Below are positions 6,572-8,958 of a stretch of 8,958 nucleotides of DNA, one piece after another. Made by a program: the position numbers and the translations under genes. Origin of the DNA: Acidobacteriota bacterium (GTDB lineage Bacteria > Acidobacteriota > Terriglobia > Terriglobales > Acidobacteriaceae). Where the stretch lies: NCBI GenBank assembly GCA_021846065.1, contig JAJZCP010000046.1:1-8958 (forward strand), written 5' to 3'. The number at the start of each line of letters is the position of its first letter. The first letter of the stretch is position 1. Under the pieces are notes generated by a model. The model was given only the letters and a program-made list of their open reading frames with translations, made no database searches and had not been told where the DNA came from.

Positions 6572-8101
6572 TCAGACCGCGAAGGTGCGTACCCACTCCG
6601 CGATGGTGCGGACGGCGACGCCGCTTGGGCCTTTGGCGATGGAGGGACGGCTGTCTTCGATCCAGGCCATGCCGGCGATGTCGAGGTGAATCCACGGCGT
6701 ATCCGCGACAAAGACCTTGAGGAATTCGGCGGCGGTAACGGCTCCGCCCCAGCGCCCGCCGGTGTTTTTGATATCGGCGATGTCGCTGCGGATCAGGTCG
6801 AAGTATTCGTCGCCCAGTGGCAGACGCCAGAATTTTTCGCCGGTCTTTTCATAGGCCGCTTCAAACTGGCGGAAGGTGGCATCGTCGTTGCTGAAGGCTC
6901 CGGCGTTGACCATGCCCAGGGCGACGACGCAGGCTCCGGTGAGCGTGGCGGCGTCGATCAGGTGGGTGCAGCCAAGCTGTCGAGCGTAGGTCAGTCCGTC
7001 GGCCAGCACCAGTCTGCCTTCGGCGTCGGTGTTGATGATCTCGATGGATTTGCCGGGCCTGGTTCCGTCCGGCATGGAGGTGGCGATGTCGCCGGGCTTG
7101 TAGGCTTTGCCGTCCGGCATGTTTTCCGCCGAACAGACGACGCAGATGACCTTGACTTTGGGCTTGAGTCCGGCGATGGCCTGCATCGTGCCCAGCATGG
7201 CCGCAGCGCCAGCCATGTCATACTTCATCTTTTCCATGCCGTCGGCAGGCTTAATGGAGATGCCTCCGGTGTCGAAGGTGATTCCTTTGCCCACCAGTCC
7301 GACGACCGGGCCGTTGTAGGTGGCCGGGTTGTAACCCTCCGGCTCATAGGTCAGGACGATCAGCGCTGGCGGCTCTTCGGAACCTTTGGCTACCGACCAG
7401 AAAGCGCCCATCTTGAGTTCGTGGAGCTTTTCGCTGGAGTAGACCTCCCACTTCAGTCCAACGGACTGTGCCATCAGCGCGGCGCGCTGGCCGAGCACCG
7501 TCGGAGTAAGGACATTGGGCGGTTCGTTGACCTGCACGCGGGCAAAGTTCTGCGCTTCGGCAAGCACGATGCCTTCCTGGAAACCGGGCTGCGCGTTGGC
7601 AAGCGAGTCTGACGAGGAGACCAGAGAGCAGGTGTGCAGTCCCTGATCCTTGCGGTCCGAGCGATAGGTGTCCGGGTCAAAGTCAGCCAGGACAACGCCT
7701 TCCGCGGCGGCGCGAGCCGCGGCAAAGGCATCCAGATCCGTTGGCAGCGCAAAGGCCAGATTGCGCAGCGTTCGCGGCTTGCAGAAGCGGACGGCGGTTC
7801 CGGCGGCGGCGCGGACAGCGTGAGGCGTGGCTTTGGCGCGTTTTCCGAGTCCGACGATCAGTAGACGCGTGGCGGCGAGGCCCGCGGGCGCGTGCAGCAG
7901 CAGGGTTTCATTGGCGGCAGCCTTGAACTCGCCGGAGGCCAGCACCGAAGCGGCAGCGGCTTGAAGGGCGGCATCCGAGGTCAACAGGACCGGCTGGGGA
8001 AGAGCATTCTTGTCTTTGGATGTCTGGTCATCGACGGCGCAGATCGCCAACAGATCGACCGCCATCCCGGAGAGCGGGGCAGAGACGAGTTCCGTTTTCA
8101 T
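6572..8101 (-). CDS. pepA: Leucyl aminopeptidase, peptidase family M17
   Basis: A 509-residue cytosolic aminopeptidase that removes N-terminal residues, classically leucine, from peptides using two metal ions, normally as a hexamer. The catalytic C-terminal domain begins near residue 175. Metal and catalytic residues are visible: 'GKGITFDTGG' with Lys272 and Asp277, 'KYDMAGAA' with Asp295, and the family signature NTDAEGRL with Asp359, Glu361 and Arg363. The N-terminal half (about 1-165) is the variable macrodomain-like part; length is typical of the family. Compared with what I recall of E. coli PepA, the stretch 'TSMPDGTRPGKSIEIINTD' appears about five residues longer just before the signature. 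The ATG at 8101 has no clear ribosome site; the family-like N-terminus supports it. The gene lies 94 nt after smpB on the same strand and 82 nt before the AI-2E family gene, so a shared transcript is possible. Some M17 proteins also bind DNA; nothing here tests that. Confidence 0.97.
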   Translation of the reverse strand: MKTELVSAPLSGMAVDLLAICAVDDQTSKDKNALPQPVLLTSDAALQAAAASVLASGEFKAAANETLLLHAPAGLAATRLLIVGLGKRAKATPHAVRAAAGTAVRFCKPRTLRNLAFALPTDLDAFAAARAAAEGVVLADFDPDTYRSDRKDQGLHTCSLVSSSDSLANAQPGFQEGIVLAEAQNFARVQVNEPPNVLTPTVLGQRAALMAQSVGLKWEVYSSEKLHELKMGAFWSVAKGSEEPPALIVLTYEPEGYNPATYNGPVVGLVGKGITFDTGGISIKPADGMEKMKYDMAGAAAMLGTMQAIAGLKPKVKVICVVCSAENMPDGKAYKPGDIATSMPDGTRPGKSIEIINTDAEGRLVLADGLTYARQLGCTHLIDAATLTGACVVALGMVNAGAFSNDDATFRQFEAAYEKTGEKFWRLPLGDEYFDLIRSDIADIKNTGGRWGGAVTAAEFLKVFVADTPWIHLDIAGMAWIEDSRPSIAKGPSGVAVRTIAEWVRTFAV

Positions 8102-8195
8102 AGACGCAATTATCGCACTCGGAGCCTGTCTGATTCTGTGCCGGGTTGGCCGTCCGGATAAGCAGTCCAGATCCGTAGTCTGGGCCAGGAGGGCG

Positions 8196-8747
8196 TTATG
8201 CCCGGCTGGCGCGATGCTTGCTGGCGTTGATGGCGGCTCGCGATTCCCGATCGGCTTCGCGACGCTTCTCGGTCTCGCGTTTATCCCAGTCCTGCTTGCC
8301 TTTGGCCACGGCCAGTTCGCACTTCACGCGCCCGTTGCGGAAATAAAGTCGAGTGGGGATGAGCGTATGGCCTTTGATCTGCGTCTTTCCGTGTAGACGC
8401 CGCACTTCCTCCTTGTGCAGGAGGAGTTTTCGCGTGCGCAGGGCGTCGTGGTTGGCAATGTTGCCGTGGGAGTAAGGGCCAATATGCACGTTGAGCAGAA
8501 AAGCTTCCCCGTCCTTGATGAGTCCGTAGGCGTCTTTGAGGTTGGCCTGTCCCTGACGGATGGATTTGACCTCGGTGCCGCGCAGGGCGATGCCCGCTTC
8601 AACCTTGTCGAGGAGGAAATAGTTGAACGAAGCGCTGCGGTTGTGAGCCGCATCGCGCTCACCGCTGGCGACCGGATCGCGCGGACGGTTTGGCTTCTCC
8701 GCGGAACGAGTCGGGGTTGCAATCACGTGGCTGGACTGGCGCGGCAT
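8196..8747 (-). CDS. smpB: SsrA-binding protein SmpB
   Basis: A 183-residue RNA-binding protein that carries tmRNA to stalled ribosomes for trans-translation, so that the unfinished product is tagged for degradation and the ribosome released. The OB-fold core starts near residue 36 and shows the conserved blocks 'EAGIALRGTEVKSIRQG' (50-66), 'ANLKDAY' (68-74), 'HIGPY' (88-92), 'RTRKLLLHKEE' (104-114), 'KGHTLIPTRLYF' (125-136) and 'AKGKQDWDKRE' (148-158). The basic C-terminal tail after the core is the part that enters the mRNA channel. The protein has about 35 residues before the core, rich in Arg, Ser and Pro, making it longer than the usual 150-160. ATG 8747 has a purine-rich AAAAGGGAGAGTGAG upstream, which supports the long start. 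The tmRNA gene is not in the window. A divergent gene begins 127 nt away at 8875. Confidence 0.97.
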   Translation of the reverse strand: MPRQSSHVIATPTRSAEKPNRPRDPVASGERDAAHNRSASFNYFLLDKVEAGIALRGTEVKSIRQGQANLKDAYGLIKDGEAFLLNVHIGPYSHGNIANHDALRTRKLLLHKEEVRRLHGKTQIKGHTLIPTRLYFRNGRVKCELAVAKGKQDWDKRETEKRREADRESRAAINASKHRASRA

Positions 8748-8837
8748 TTGCGTCTCACTCTCCCTTTTGATGGTATCTCAGATTGGATTTTCTCGACGTT
8801 TCGGATCTCCGGCCAGGAGCGGTGGCGGGAAGGGCTT

Positions 8838-8846
8838 TGTTAGAAT
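8838..8846 (+). promoter_or_regulatory. Candidate extended -10 promoter for the gene at 8875
   Basis: TGTTAGAAT fits the extended -10 pattern TGnTATAAT, with TAGAAT at 8841-8846 matching five of six -10 bases. No -35 hexamer is visible 17 nt upstream, as is common for extended -10 promoters. Transcription would start near 8853, about 22 nt before ATG 8875. The site lies in the 127-nt divergent gap shared with smpB; I could not identify a convincing smpB promoter there. Confidence 0.4.
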
Positions 8847-8874
8847 GAGAGATCAGCACAACAGTGGGAGATGG

Positions 8875-8958
8875 ATGAAACGCAAAGGGTTTTTTTCTCG
8901 CAGGCGCGCAGTTGGAACAGGAATCCTTGCGGCGTGGACGATTGCGTGCGCCATCGGG
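8875..8958 (+). CDS. N-terminus of an exported or membrane-anchored protein (3' end outside window)
   Basis: Only the first 28 codons are present. The peptide begins MKRKGFFSRRRAVGTG and continues into a hydrophobic stretch 'ILAAWTIACAIG', which is the layout of a signal peptide or an N-terminal membrane anchor. The SRRRAV segment recalls a twin-arginine motif but lacks the usual hydrophobic residues right after the RR pair, so Sec export or a type II anchor is as likely. ATG 8875 is chosen because GGGAG at 8866-8870 precedes it by 4 nt, a short but usable gap, and because the reading gives an export signal. ATG 8871, in another frame, directly abuts that site and encodes a hydrophilic peptide without a recognisable feature. 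A run of seven T (8890-8896) falls in codons 5-8. The function cannot be called. Confidence 0.55.
   Translation, partial: MKRKGFFSRRRAVGTGILAAWTIACAIG

Noticed and set aside
6488..7612. A plus-strand open frame of 374 codons opposite pepA
   Set aside because: Gly/Val/Asp-rich with no domain, while the minus strand there encodes an intact M17 peptidase with all catalytic residues.
8099..8125. GATAAT on the minus strand just before pepA, considered as a -10 box
   Set aside because: It lies only about 10 nt before the ATG and has no -35 match at the right distance, so the support is too thin.
8161..8190. Small inverted repeat CCAGA / TCTGG between smpB and pepA, considered as a terminator
   Set aside because: The stem is only 5 bp (7 with a wobble pair) and no T-run follows on the minus strand, so it does not qualify.

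Overview
The window is an ordinary-looking piece of a GC-rich bacterial chromosome. The sequence suggests a free-living, polysaccharide-degrading, Gram-negative-type heterotroph. Secreted glycoside hydrolases (GH32 with a Tat-type leader, GH3 with a PA14 insert), a TlpA-like thioredoxin followed by a stand-alone DsbD alpha-like domain, GTG starts and GC-ending codons would all fit Acidobacteriota (Terriglobia). That placement is an impression from protein style, not a proven assignment. I see no mobile element, CRISPR array, tRNA or rRNA.

Left block, + strand (1-2537). The 3' end of a TlpA/ResA-like thioredoxin gene (window-truncated, with WCAPC active site) is followed after 30 nt by a GTG-started gene for a soluble DsbD N-terminal-like domain. 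After another short gap comes a Tat-exported GH32 fructan/sucrose hydrolase. The spacing suggests one transcript. The first two genes form an envelope thiol-redox pair; the GH32 enzyme would act on beta-fructosides outside the cytoplasm.

Middle block, + strand (2538-5480). A gap of about 217 nt carries a good sigma70-type promoter (TTGACA, 17 nt, TAGATT), then an 887-residue exported GH3 beta-glucosidase/beta-xylosidase-type enzyme. It ends at a textbook intrinsic terminator with a perfect 16-bp stem. The same hairpin sits at the end of the convergent minus-strand block and probably serves both.

Right block, - strand (8747 down to 5485). In transcription order: smpB (trans-translation), pepA (M17 leucyl aminopeptidase) and an AI-2E/PerM-family membrane protein, separated by 94 and 82 nt. 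smpB and pepA both touch peptide turnover (tagging of stalled products, final peptide hydrolysis), but a functional link is inference only.

Right edge, + strand. A divergent gene starts at 8875 behind an extended -10 promoter candidate. Only its first 28 codons are visible; they encode a basic, hydrophobic export signal or membrane anchor.

Nothing here is clearly a new system. The points most worth a second look are the DsbD alpha domain without its membrane and thioredoxin domains, the change in codon style inside the GH3 gene around its PA14 insert, and an apparent short insertion in PepA just before its catalytic signature.
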